Shown piece by piece: positions 8,128-17,093 of a stretch of 49,566 nt of DNA; position 1 is the stretch's first letter, and each line of letters begins with the position of its first letter. The DNA is from CAZWSC01 sp964636385. GTDB lineage: Bacteria > Eisenbacteria > RBG-16-71-46 > CAIMUX01. The stretch spans positions 1 through 49,566 of the forward strand of contig CAZWSC010000038.1 in NCBI GenBank assembly GCA_964636385.1, given 5' to 3'. Made by a program: the position numbers and the translations under genes. The notes under the pieces were generated by a model. It did no database searches and was not told where the DNA came from. It saw only the letters and a list, made by a program, of their open reading frames with translations.

Positions 8128-10713
8128 TCAATGGTGAATGAGCTGCTCGCTCGGCTGGCCTATCCAGCGCATCATGTCCAGCGCGAACTTGCGGGACATG
8201 TCCCTGTGCCGTGGCATGACGCGCACCAGGTATCCGAAGAGGCCGCTGTCGTCGCACGGGATGCTCCCCCTGTAGTCGTACACGCCCTCGCTCGGCGGCC
8301 CGGCCGGTTCCATTCGTGTCGTTGCGCTTTCCGTGATGTTGTAGTCACCATCCAGCGGGCCGCTGTAGATCTGCACCTCCACTTCGTCGGGCATCAGGCC
8401 GCCAAGCCGCACATGTGCTTCGATGCTCAGGCTGCTTCCGACCTCGGCCTCACGACTCTCTATCCGCGAGCTCAGGATCTCCACGCCGCCCCAGTGATCG
8501 ACCACCCGCCGCTTCCACTGCACAAGAGCCTTGGCGCGGGAATGGTTGTCCGCGGACAGGCTGTTCCACTTGTCCCGTGCGGGAACGTACATATCCTCTG
8601 CATACTCGCGCACCATGCGGTTGGTGCTGAACACCGGCCCCAGGGTCTTCATGGAGCGTTTCATCTTTGCTATCCAGCGGCGCGGGAGGCGATCGCTTCC
8701 GAGCTCGTAGTAGAGCGGCACGATCTCGTTTTCCAGAACGTCGTAAAGCATCTTGCTCTCGATCTCGTCCTGGAGGGCGCGGTCGACGTAGTCCTCGCCC
8801 GCGCCGATGGCCCAGCCGGTGTCGGTCTCGAACCCCTCGCACCACCAGCCATCCAGCACGCTGAAGTTGAGCCCTCCGTTGGGTATGACCTTCATTCCGC
8901 TTGTGCCGCTGGCCTCCTGCGGGCGCCTGGGGTTGTTCAACCAGACATCCACCCCCTGGACGAGGTAGCGGGCAGTGTTGACGCCGTAGTCCTCGATGAA
9001 GACGATGCTCTTGCGCAGCTCATTGCGCCTGGCGAAGTGTACAACGCGCTTGATCAGTTCCTTGCCCTCGCTGTCCTTGGGATGGGCCTTTCCCGCGAAG
9101 ATGAATTGCACGGGACGTTCGGAACTGGTGATCAGCCTGGTCAGTCGTTCCGGATCGCTGAAGAGCAGGGTGGCGCGCTTGTAGGTTGCGAATCGCCTGG
9201 CGAACCCGATGGTCAGCGCCTCGGGATTCAGAACCTCATGGGCGTGTTCAACCTCTCGACCGCCTCCGCCGCGCTGCTTGAGCTGCTCGACCAGGCGGCC
9301 GCGGGTGAACCCGACAAGGCGATCCTTGCGCCGTTCATGGACGCGCCAGAGCTCGACGTCGGGGATGAGATCCACGCGCTGCCACAGACTCTGGTCGGCC
9401 GGCTTGCGCAGCCAGTCCGGGCCAAGGTACCGCAGGAAGAGGGCGCTCATGTCCGCCGAGATCCACGACCTGGTGTGTATGCCGTTCGTCACATGGCCGA
9501 TCGGCACCTCCGCCTCCGGCACGTGCGGCCATATCCCCTGGAACATCTTCCGCGACACCTCGCCGTGCAGGCGGCTGACTCCATTGGTGTAGGCGGAAGT
9601 TCGCAGCGCAAGCACCGCCATGTTGAACGGCTCCTGCGCATCATTGCGGTTGAAACGTCCGAGGGCCAGGAAGTCATCCCTCGCGATGCCGTATCGGTCG
9701 ATCAGGTGCGCGAAGTATCTGTCCACGAGTTCGGTGGAGAATATGTCTATGCCTGCGGGCACGGGAGTGTGGGTGGTGAAGACGGTGCTGCCCCGAACAA
9801 CCTCGAGCGCCTCCTCCGCCGAAAGACTATCCGTGTCCATGAGATGGCGAATCTGCTCCAGTGCCAGGAACGCCGCGTGCCCCTCATTCATGTGGCACAC
9901 CTGTGGGTTGATTCCCAGTCTGCGCAGCGCCCGCACCCCCCCGACCCCAAGCACAAACTCCTGCTGGATCCGGGTTTCCTGGTCGCCTCCGTACAGCTGC
10001 AGTGTGATCTTCCGGTCCCGGTACTGATTCTCAGGGGTGTTGGTGTCCATCAGGTACAGCGGGATCCGGCCGATCTGCGCCTTCCAGATCCGGCAGTAGA
10101 CCTTTCGCTCCGGGAAGTCGACGTCGACCAGGATGGGCGCACCCTTCTCATCCAACTGCAGCTGGATCGGAAGATTGTAGAAGTCGTTGTCCAGGTAGGT
10201 TTCCTGCTGCCAGCCGTCCGCGTTGAGGTACTGGCGGAAGTAGCCCTTCTGATACAGGAGACCGACTCCGACGAGGGGCAGCCCGAGCTCGCTGGCTGAC
10301 TTGAGATGGTCACCGGCAAGGATTCCCAGGCCCCCGGAGTAGATCGGCAGGCACTCCGAGAGCCCGTACTCCATTGAGAAGTAGGCGATCTGCGGCGCCG
10401 TGAACTCCTCGTACGTGGATTCGAACCAGGTTGTCGCACTAAGGTAGTCGTGGAGATCGTGGTAGGAGCGGCGAAGCTGGGCCATAAATCCGTCGTCGTC
10501 GGCAGCCTGAAGCAGTCGCTCCCTCTTGATCGTCCCCAGCATCCTGACTGGATTGTGGACAGTGGATTCCCACAGATCACGGTCGAGGCGGCGGAAGAGG
10601 TCGATGGTTTCATGGTTCCAGGACCAGTGCAGGTTGAAGGCCAGCTCGCGCAGGAGCTCCAGCTCTCCGGGAAGGGAAGCCTTCACCCGAAAGGTATCGA
10701 AAGATTTTGGCAT
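8128..10713 (-). CDS. glgP: Alpha-glucan (glycogen/maltodextrin) phosphorylase, long DUF3417-containing form
   Basis: An 861-residue GT35 phosphorylase that releases glucose-1-phosphate from alpha-1,4-glucan. The N-terminal ~100 residues (ELAFNLHWSWNHETIDLFRR) are the DUF3417 domain of the short-loop bacterial/archaeal subfamily. Further motifs are YFSMEYGLSECLPIYSGGLG, HMNEGHAAF and the PLP site EASGTSGMK with K608. Two ATGs are possible, at 10719 and 10713. The GGGAG Shine-Dalgarno abuts the first and is 6 nt from the second, so 10713 is chosen. It heads a two-gene minus-strand unit with the rhodanese-methyltransferase and faces the GH57 enzyme, which is a functional partner in storage-glucan metabolism. 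Confidence 0.93.
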   Translation of the reverse strand: MPKSFDTFRVKASLPGELELLRELAFNLHWSWNHETIDLFRRLDRDLWESTVHNPVRMLGTIKRERLLQAADDDGFMAQLRRSYHDLHDYLSATTWFESTYEEFTAPQIAYFSMEYGLSECLPIYSGGLGILAGDHLKSASELGLPLVGVGLLYQKGYFRQYLNADGWQQETYLDNDFYNLPIQLQLDEKGAPILVDVDFPERKVYCRIWKAQIGRIPLYLMDTNTPENQYRDRKITLQLYGGDQETRIQQEFVLGVGGVRALRRLGINPQVCHMNEGHAAFLALEQIRHLMDTDSLSAEEALEVVRGSTVFTTHTPVPAGIDIFSTELVDRYFAHLIDRYGIARDDFLALGRFNRNDAQEPFNMAVLALRTSAYTNGVSRLHGEVSRKMFQGIWPHVPEAEVPIGHVTNGIHTRSWISADMSALFLRYLGPDWLRKPADQSLWQRVDLIPDVELWRVHERRKDRLVGFTRGRLVEQLKQRGGGGREVEHAHEVLNPEALTIGFARRFATYKRATLLFSDPERLTRLITSSERPVQFIFAGKAHPKDSEGKELIKRVVHFARRNELRKSIVFIEDYGVNTARYLVQGVDVWLNNPRRPQEASGTSGMKVIPNGGLNFSVLDGWWCEGFETDTGWAIGAGEDYVDRALQDEIESKMLYDVLENEIVPLYYELGSDRLPRRWIAKMKRSMKTLGPVFSTNRMVREYAEDMYVPARDKWNSLSADNHSRAKALVQWKRRVVDHWGGVEILSSRIESREAEVGSSLSIEAHVRLGGLMPDEVEVQIYSGPLDGDYNITESATTRMEPAGPPSEGVYDYRGSIPCDDSGLFGYLVRVMPRHRDMSRKFALDMMRWIGQPSEQLIHH

Positions 10714-10849
10714 CTTCATCTCCCGGTGTTGGACGGTGGACGACTGGGGAAAGATATCGGTAGAAGCTGCCTGTCACCACCCGAAAAGACGATCCGGGAA
10801 TCCAGGTCCCGTGACCGCCGCCGGTGACCTGCCGCCGGATGCACATGCA

Positions 10850-13003
10850 TCAGGCAGCCTTCTCGTACTGGAACACCGTGGTCGGTACAGAGCTGAACTC
10901 CTGGACGCAGTACTTCGACGACAGCGTGTAGACCAGCTCCCTCAGCCCCTCCTCATCCAGCGCCGAACTCCAGAGCAGCTTGAACGCGTTCGGGCAGTTG
11001 CCCTCCTCGATCTCCGCCACCGAAGGGATCGTCGCCAGCACGTTACCATGCATCCCGATCCGGCGGAGGATCAGGTATGCGATCAGAAAATCAGCCTGAC
11101 GGCCGGAATCGAATGCAACGTAGCTTTCATACGTGCGCTCGCCCCTCTTCAGTGCGCACAGCACCTGCAGTTCCTCCGTGGGTGAGAGTTCGAACGATCG
11201 TCCGAGCAGATCGCCCTGTATCCTCTCCGGACCGTCCGACCTCCCGGGTCTCGTCTGGAGGCGAAGCTGATCCAGCAGTTGGGCCGGCGCATCAGGATCG
11301 CTCTGTGGTACGAGGCTGGCTGCGCTGGCCAGGTGGGCTACACAGTCGAGAAGGAGATCGATCCGCTCCGGATTCGGCTGCAGACGCCCTGATCGGTGGA
11401 AGTCCAGCAGGGTCTCCAGGTGGTGGGCGAAGTCCGCCGTTTTCACTGCATCCAGCATCGTGAGGCTGCCCTTCGCGGCGTGCAACCGGCGGAAGGCTTC
11501 GTTCAGATGGCTGTTGTTCTCCGGTTCCGCCTCAAGGCTCAGGAGGGCGTCCTGCAGGGCACTTACGCTCTGGCGGAGTTCATCCCGCAAATCAGCGACA
11601 TCTCCCTGGTCCAACTGCGGAACTTCCGATGCACTCCCGGCACTGCCACGCTCTGCGCTCTCCGTGCGCTCATTGTCCGGGTCCATGGTCGCATTGTCAT
11701 CCGCCTCGTCCCGCGTCGTGGAACACGGTCCGGCGGAGCTTCCGGACAGGATCTGCCCCGGCTGTAAGGCAGGCGGGGTGCGTCCCATGGCCACGTCTGC
11801 GAGCTCATCCACATTCAGCGTCAGCCCGAGGCGGCCACCAGTGAAAACCGAGGTTCCGGCCACACCCTTCGTGTGGGCAAGAATGTCGTCGATCTGGATG
11901 TTCACCAGCTTCTGCGGTCCCAGGAACTCGGTGATTATGAGCCCCAGCTTCCGTCCCTTGCTTTCGACGATGACGACCGGGAAGAGATCGTGGTCGTCAT
12001 CCAGCGGGCCGTCTCCCAGCAGATCCTGGAGATCCCGCAGTATCACGGCCTGGCCCTGGTGCAGGATGTAGGTGCCGCGGTTGAGGGCTGAGCGAACTTC
12101 GGATGGCGGGATCCCCAGGGATGCCACCGTCTGTTCTATCGGAAGCGCGAAGAGCCTCCCGCCCGCGCGCAGGGTCAAAGCGTCGACAATGTTGACCGCC
12201 CGCAGCTTGGGGATGTCCAGTGTGAAAGTGCTTCCCTCGCCGGTCGCGGTCTCGACCTGGACCGTGCCGCCGAACTCGGCTACCACGGTCTGCACAAGAT
12301 CCAGCCCCACACCCCTTCCCGATGTGGAGGTAACCGATGAGGCGGTTGTCAGCCCGGGTCTGCAGAGCAGCTCCCACAGCGGGGCCGGCTCGTTCCGGCC
12401 AGTCAGGCCCATCTCCTCCGCCTTCGCGGCCACCGCCGCGGCGTCAATGCCGCGACCGTCGTCCGTGATCTGTATGCGGGTGACCGACTCACGGTCCTGT
12501 GCCGTAACCGTGATCCGGCCCTGGGGAGGCTTCCCCGCGCGGGACCGCTCCAGTGGTGTCTCTATGCCGTGGTCGACAGCGTTTCTCAGGAGATGCAGGA
12601 TCGGTTCGACAAGGCGTTCGGCAAGGGCCTTGTCGATCATCGTCTCCGTTCCCTCGAAGACCAGCTCCACGTCGCGTCCCAGCGACCGGGCCAGGTCCCT
12701 GACGGGGCGGCGGAACACCCGCATCGTCTCCGCTATCTCCACGAGGCGGATCGCCATGACCAGGTCGTGCAGGTCCTGGCTGATGCGGCGGGTCGCCTCG
12801 TTGCTCGTCTTGATGACGTGGAGGCTGTCGTTGTTGACCGTCTCCCGGCGGGTGACCGCCTGCTGGACCCTTCGCTCCAGGTCCTGAAGGTTGGCGCTGG
12901 TGATGATGACCTCTCCGGCAAGGCTCAAGAGCTTGTCCAGGTGCTCGATCCTCACCTGCATCCGGTCGATCGTGCGGGTGTTCGTCTGGGCGATCTCAGC
13001 CAT
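10850..13003 (-). CDS. CheA-type histidine kinase with C-terminal HPt and P2-like domains (permuted)
   Basis: A 717-residue CheA relative in unusual domain order. Residues about 15-100 are the dimerisation helices (LLSLAGEVIITSANL). Residues about 100-265 are the ATPase, with N-box HLLRNAVDHGIE (137-148), DDGRGID (181-187) and GRGVGLDLV (229-237). Residues about 267-405 are a CheW-like coupling domain. After a Ser/Glu-rich linker, an HPt domain follows at about 465-555 with H508 in LHAAKGS, and then a P2-like alpha/beta domain (about 600-705). Canonical CheA has HPt and P2 at the N-terminus. All catalytic parts are present, so activity is expected. The ATG at 13003 overlaps the upstream response regulator by 8 nt. 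Confidence 0.88.
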   Translation of the reverse strand: MAEIAQTNTRTIDRMQVRIEHLDKLLSLAGEVIITSANLQDLERRVQQAVTRRETVNNDSLHVIKTSNEATRRISQDLHDLVMAIRLVEIAETMRVFRRPVRDLARSLGRDVELVFEGTETMIDKALAERLVEPILHLLRNAVDHGIETPLERSRAGKPPQGRITVTAQDRESVTRIQITDDGRGIDAAAVAAKAEEMGLTGRNEPAPLWELLCRPGLTTASSVTSTSGRGVGLDLVQTVVAEFGGTVQVETATGEGSTFTLDIPKLRAVNIVDALTLRAGGRLFALPIEQTVASLGIPPSEVRSALNRGTYILHQGQAVILRDLQDLLGDGPLDDDHDLFPVVIVESKGRKLGLIITEFLGPQKLVNIQIDDILAHTKGVAGTSVFTGGRLGLTLNVDELADVAMGRTPPALQPGQILSGSSAGPCSTTRDEADDNATMDPDNERTESAERGSAGSASEVPQLDQGDVADLRDELRQSVSALQDALLSLEAEPENNSHLNEAFRRLHAAKGSLTMLDAVKTADFAHHLETLLDFHRSGRLQPNPERIDLLLDCVAHLASAASLVPQSDPDAPAQLLDQLRLQTRPGRSDGPERIQGDLLGRSFELSPTEELQVLCALKRGERTYESYVAFDSGRQADFLIAYLILRRIGMHGNVLATIPSVAEIEEGNCPNAFKLLWSSALDEEGLRELVYTLSSKYCVQEFSSVPTTVFQYEKAA

Positions 13004-13409
13004 GGCGCATGACCCTCCCGATTACCTGTGTGAGAATCTCCAGGTCGAACGGCTTGGGGATGTAGTCGTCCGCCCCGAGCTTGAGCGCCCTCATGACGTT
13101 GCAGGCGTCGCTGAGCGTGGAGACCATGATCAGTGGCGTGCCGTCATACCAGTCGGAGTTCTGCAGGTGGTGGCACAGCTCGAAACCGTCCATCCCGGGC
13201 ATGTTGATGTCGCTGAAGATCATGTCGAAGGCGCCGTTCCCGTCTTCCAGCAGCCGCAGCGCCCCGGCTCCATCCGATGCCTCTGTGATCCCGATGCCCA
13301 TTGACTCGAAGATCGACCTGAAGATCCGCCTCGTGGCCTTCGAGTCGTCTGCAACCAGTGCGCGGAGACCCTTCGTCGTGGAGACAGGGTCGGGGGACAT
13401 CCTGTTCAT
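12996..13409 (-). CDS. CheY-like single-domain response regulator
   Basis: A 137-residue receiver domain with no output domain. The acidic pair is D21-D22 (LVADDSK), the phosphoacceptor is D67 in MIFSDINMPGMDG, the Thr/Ser switch is in VSTLSD, and the conserved lysine is K119 in DDYIPKPF. The ATG at 13409 has GGGAGG 6 nt upstream. It is the first gene of a pair with the permuted CheA and overlaps it by 8 nt (ATGGCTGA), which makes it the natural phosphate acceptor of that kinase. Confidence 0.92.
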   Translation of the reverse strand: MNRMSPDPVSTTKGLRALVADDSKATRRIFRSIFESMGIGITEASDGAGALRLLEDGNGAFDMIFSDINMPGMDGFELCHHLQNSDWYDGTPLIMVSTLSDACNVMRALKLGADDYIPKPFDLEILTQVIGRVMRHG

Positions 13410-13713
13410 CTTGTTCCTCCCGCGCCGGTCTGCTCGGGGCCGTCATCCCGCCCGGCCCGGGCCGTACCGGCTTCGGGGATCGTTATCGGACCCTCCAACC
13501 TGCATTCTTACCAAATGTTGGCCTGACGGACCCCGGCAGGTGCTGGTTTCAGCACACCCCTCCCGAGTGGTTTGGTGCCCGGATGGCGCGGACATGATAG
13601 TGTCATCGGGGCCCCTGACCGGAGTCGTGGTGCGGGAGACCGGGTTTCGGCGGCGGCTGCCGCATGTCCGACAGACTGCGGGCACGGGAGAAGCCAGGGA
13701 GACGGGAGATATC
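13410..13713. other. 304-nt divergent intergenic region
   Basis: It separates the minus-strand response regulator from the plus-strand RelA/SpoT-like gene, and both promoters should lie here. The plus-strand reading frame stays open from an ATG at 13594 with no good Shine-Dalgarno, so I place the gene start downstream at 13714. No other structure was recognised. Confidence 0.35.
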
Positions 13714-15018
13714 GTGGCAGACACACCCTTCGAGGCGCATCCGCTGCTGGATCCGGAGCTGACGGCGCATCAGCCGGCGCTCCTTCGCTATCTCTACAGG
13801 ATCTACCTGGAGATCCGCAACGACCCGGAGCGCTACAACGCCTTTCTGAACTCGGTGTTCCAGCCGAGGGGTGTGGAACGCCCGCTGCAGGCGAACCTCA
13901 CGACCGCCGCCTACTATCTCAACGAGGCAACCGGTTACATAGGCGAGCTGCTCCTGATGATCCCCTCGGAGATGCGGCGCCTTGTGACGCCCCGTCCCGA
14001 GGTCATGGGATGCCCCGATCTCCAGGAGCTGTTCGCCCTTGTGTTCGGCTCTAAGGACCGCCGCGTCTCGTTCGAGGCCCAGCGGAAGCTGTACCTGGCC
14101 AAGCTGTTCTTCGATGTGGACCATAACTGGGAGGTCCAGCGCGGAAGCGAACACAAGGAGTTCTTCGAACGGATCATCGACCGGACCCTCTTTGCCCACA
14201 CTGCCGCGAGACGCCGGTGCGACATCTGTTACAACATCCGGCCGGACGGCGAGACCATGGAGTACACCCTGGGTCCGGCGCGCCACGGCCAGGAGTGCTG
14301 GTCATTCGATCTGAGGGAAGTGGCACTGCCATCCAACCGGCACGTCTCGAGGGTCAGGATCTACTTCTACACCTGCAGGTTCAAGCGGGAGGTGATCCCA
14401 CACCAGTACAAGCCGGGAGACGTCTATCATCACGCCGGTCCCACGGAGTTCCTGGAAGGCCTTACCAAGCGGCGCAGCGCCTCGATCGTCAGCAAGATGC
14501 TGCGCAAGGGGGAGAACGATCCCCGCTGGATCCAGGACCTGATAGGCGCCATGTTCATCGTCCATGATCTCAGGGAAGTGGAGGCCATGAGGGATGCCCT
14601 CTTCGACGTCTTCGGGGGAATCTTCAGGGTCAGGAATGTCGTGAACACCCTTGAGAACCCGGACGACCGGGACAAGTTGGGTTCGTTCTCCAGTTCCGGT
14701 TACGACGTGTTCAAGGCCGAGGTCGATGTCCTGTACAACCCGGAACGGCCCCGCCTGCCCATGCCCTACGCATTCACCTCCGAGATCCAGATCTACACCC
14801 TGGAGAGCTATCTCCGCACCATCCACAGCGAGCACTACGCCAGCCACCAGGCGTTCAAGCGGCGGCAGTTCCTCCAGGGGCTGGTGCCGCACCTGTTCCC
14901 CGGTTCCGTGTACGGGAAGGAGATCGTGTCGGCGCTGAAGGCGAGCGGATCAGGGAACCGGAAGGAAGGCGGGAGCCCCGTGGTGTCCGAAACGGCGGAC
15001 ACCGGCGATCAGAAGTAG
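13714..15018 (+). CDS. Unrecognised protein with a remote RelA/SpoT-like nucleotidyltransferase signature
   Basis: A 434-residue protein from a GTG at 13714 with GGGAG 5 nt upstream; an ATG at 13594 would add 40 residues. The first ~240 residues match nothing I know and include a CDIC pair. The C-terminal third shows a sequence of motifs in the order of RelA/SpoT synthetases. They are a basic-Ser patch (TKRRSASIVSKMLRK, 251-265), DLIGAMFIV (275-283), SSGYDVFKAEV (GY at 329-330, in the place of NGYQSLH) and EIQIYTLESYL (E357, in the place of EVQIRT). HSEHYASHQAFK follows, where the family has AAHW-YK. Residues needed for ATP/GDP binding are partly changed, so it may make another nucleotide or be inactive. 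Cytosolic. Confidence 0.55.
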   Translation: MADTPFEAHPLLDPELTAHQPALLRYLYRIYLEIRNDPERYNAFLNSVFQPRGVERPLQANLTTAAYYLNEATGYIGELLLMIPSEMRRLVTPRPEVMGCPDLQELFALVFGSKDRRVSFEAQRKLYLAKLFFDVDHNWEVQRGSEHKEFFERIIDRTLFAHTAARRRCDICYNIRPDGETMEYTLGPARHGQECWSFDLREVALPSNRHVSRVRIYFYTCRFKREVIPHQYKPGDVYHHAGPTEFLEGLTKRRSASIVSKMLRKGENDPRWIQDLIGAMFIVHDLREVEAMRDALFDVFGGIFRVRNVVNTLENPDDRDKLGSFSSSGYDVFKAEVDVLYNPERPRLPMPYAFTSEIQIYTLESYLRTIHSEHYASHQAFKRRQFLQGLVPHLFPGSVYGKEIVSALKASGSGNRKEGGSPVVSETADTGDQK

Positions 15019-16808
15019 TACCAGATGCTCTGGTAGTCCTCCGGGTTTTCGCCGATGCCGGCAAGGCGGTTGAGGTATTCCAGGATCGGCATCGTGTCGG
15101 CAAGGTACGGGTCCCTTTCCGTGATGTTCTTCTCCCAGGGGTGGAACTCGTACATTCGCGAGCCGTCGGGCATTATGGAGACGAGGTTGCGGTGCTGGCG
15201 CGCCCGGATGTGGTTCTTGCCCAGCCTCGGCACGTTGTACACCGGCTCGTCGGTTCGCAGGATGCCCGGCAGCAGGCGCACCTCCTCCTTGCTCTCCTGC
15301 AGGATCCTCGCGAGCGGCACATGGTAGTCGGCGGTCTCGCTCTTGCCCTTGGGCATGAATGTATAATAAGGGTCGATACCCACGCGTCGCAGCACCATGC
15401 GCAGCTTGACCGACTCGAAGCGGCGGGATACGTGGAAGGTATACACCTGCTGGTTGTACACGCCGATCCCCGCCCTGCGCAGCAGATCGACCGCGCGGAC
15501 GGTGTCCGGGGTGATCTCGTACGGATGCTGCACATGGGTTACGACGCAGATGTCCCGATGCCCCGGCTCACGCAGCGATCCCAGCATGCGCGCCAGGCCC
15601 GGGGTGATCCTCATCGGAACCGTGACCGGCATGCGGGTGCCGATCCTGATGTTGTCGACATGGGATATGCGGGCGATCCGCCTCAGTATCGACATCAGCT
15701 TCCGGTCGCCCAGCGCCATGGGATCCCCCCCGGTCACAAGCACCTCGCGGATGCTCGGGCGCTCCTCGATCCAGGAGATGGCCTGCTCGATGCTCCTGTT
15801 GTCGGCCAGGGCGTCCGGAGCCAGCGCCTCCTCTATCTCCCAGTTGCGCTGGCAGTAGACGCAGATCTGGGGGCAGGTGTTGTAGGGCTTGAGGATCACG
15901 ATTCCCGGGTAGCGCCGCGTGATGAGGTCGACCGGGGATGTGTCGTACTCGCGCATGAAGTCCAGGGCTGCCGCCCTGTCACGGGAGGCACGCAGCATGC
16001 TCTCCACGTATGATCCCGGAGGCAGGACCTGGGCGCGGACGGCACGGTCCCTCCCGGACTCGGGATCGTCGTCGAAGAGGGATGCGTAGTGGGGCGTCAC
16101 GGCGAACGGCAGGCGTCCCTCCCTTGCGCGACGGACCAGTTCGACCTGCTGCGGGTCCACGTTTATCACACGCACAAGCTGGTCTGCGTCCGTGATGATG
16201 TTCCTGAGATGCCAGGTCCACTCGTACCAGTCCGACTCGGATCCTCCCAGTGCCTCCAGGATTCTGCGGCGCCGCACCATGCGACGGTCGCGCGCATCAG
16301 CTTCGAGCCCGTCCGGGTACCGGGCGGCAGCCTCTTCCAGCCTGCTCCAGAGCGCGTCGAGCGCCTCGGACCGCACCTGCGCAGCCTCGCGTCCCGCCAG
16401 CTCCTCGAAGATGTCCTCCTCCTCGATCGTCGTATGCGGAGCCCGTCCCTCCAGACCCCGGACGATGTGGATGAGATCGGCCCAGAAGGCCGGGGTGAGA
16501 TCCGGCCGGGCGCCTCCCCTGACCGCCTTCCAGATCTCGCGGACGATGTCGAACCTGGCGACCTTGGATGAGCGGGGCATGAGCATGCTGCGAAGCGCAT
16601 TCGAGCAGTCGTTTATCCGGATCCTGCGCGCCGAAGGGATGGCGGAGCCACCGCCAAGGGCGAGGTACTGGATCTCCCCGACGCGGCGGTAGAGGGCATG
16701 TCGTACTTCCTCGAGGTTCTCCGTCGCCTCGATCCCGGCAAGGAGATCTCTCGCCTCCGCAAGGAAGTCTTCCGGCGTGAAATGTCCTGTGTCAGGTCTG
16801 CCGCTCAA
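15009..16808 (-). CDS. KamA-family (lysine 2,3-aminomutase-like) radical SAM protein
   Basis: A 599-residue protein. The radical SAM cluster motif is CPQICVYC (C312, C316, C319), the SAM-binding loop is EVLVTGGDPMALGDRKL, and a candidate PLP lysine is K531 in VPRLGKNHIRA. These place it in the KamA family, which moves amino groups between alpha and beta carbons. It is longer than the usual ~420-470 residues, with an N-terminal helical extension of about 200 residues of unknown role. A TTG at 16808 is preferred as start because GGAGGG lies 7 nt before it; a GTG at 16835 lacks a Shine-Dalgarno. Its 3' end overlaps the RelA/SpoT-like gene tail-to-tail by 10 nt. Amino acid substrate is not predictable here. 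Confidence 0.82.
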   Translation of the reverse strand: MSGRPDTGHFTPEDFLAEARDLLAGIEATENLEEVRHALYRRVGEIQYLALGGGSAIPSARRIRINDCSNALRSMLMPRSSKVARFDIVREIWKAVRGGARPDLTPAFWADLIHIVRGLEGRAPHTTIEEEDIFEELAGREAAQVRSEALDALWSRLEEAAARYPDGLEADARDRRMVRRRRILEALGGSESDWYEWTWHLRNIITDADQLVRVINVDPQQVELVRRAREGRLPFAVTPHYASLFDDDPESGRDRAVRAQVLPPGSYVESMLRASRDRAAALDFMREYDTSPVDLITRRYPGIVILKPYNTCPQICVYCQRNWEIEEALAPDALADNRSIEQAISWIEERPSIREVLVTGGDPMALGDRKLMSILRRIARISHVDNIRIGTRMPVTVPMRITPGLARMLGSLREPGHRDICVVTHVQHPYEITPDTVRAVDLLRRAGIGVYNQQVYTFHVSRRFESVKLRMVLRRVGIDPYYTFMPKGKSETADYHVPLARILQESKEEVRLLPGILRTDEPVYNVPRLGKNHIRARQHRNLVSIMPDGSRMYEFHPWEKNITERDPYLADTMPILEYLNRLAGIGENPEDYQSIWYYF

Positions 16809-17093
16809 CGTGATCCCTCCATTCGGACTGAGCACCCGTGACTGGACAATCCTAACCCGGTTCACGCACGGGGTCCAGCGGGGCGGCGGACCCGGAGTCC
16901 TGCCGCATCGGCGCGCGCTTACGCTCCGGGTGGCGCCCCACACGCGATCTGCGCAACAGCAGCGCCTTTGCGGATGCAGGACCGATCTGATAGCTTTTCC
17001 GCAGCCGGGATCGTGTTGCTGATCCGGACGCCCCGGCCCGGGAGGGATCATGCAGGAGTATCGCGTCATCATCGCCCCGCATGGAGAAGCGCC
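16809..17093. other. 285-nt divergent intergenic region
   Basis: It lies between the KamA-family gene (-) and the glycosyltransferase cluster (+) and should carry both promoters. No ORF with recognisable motifs and no clear palindrome was seen. Confidence 0.35.
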
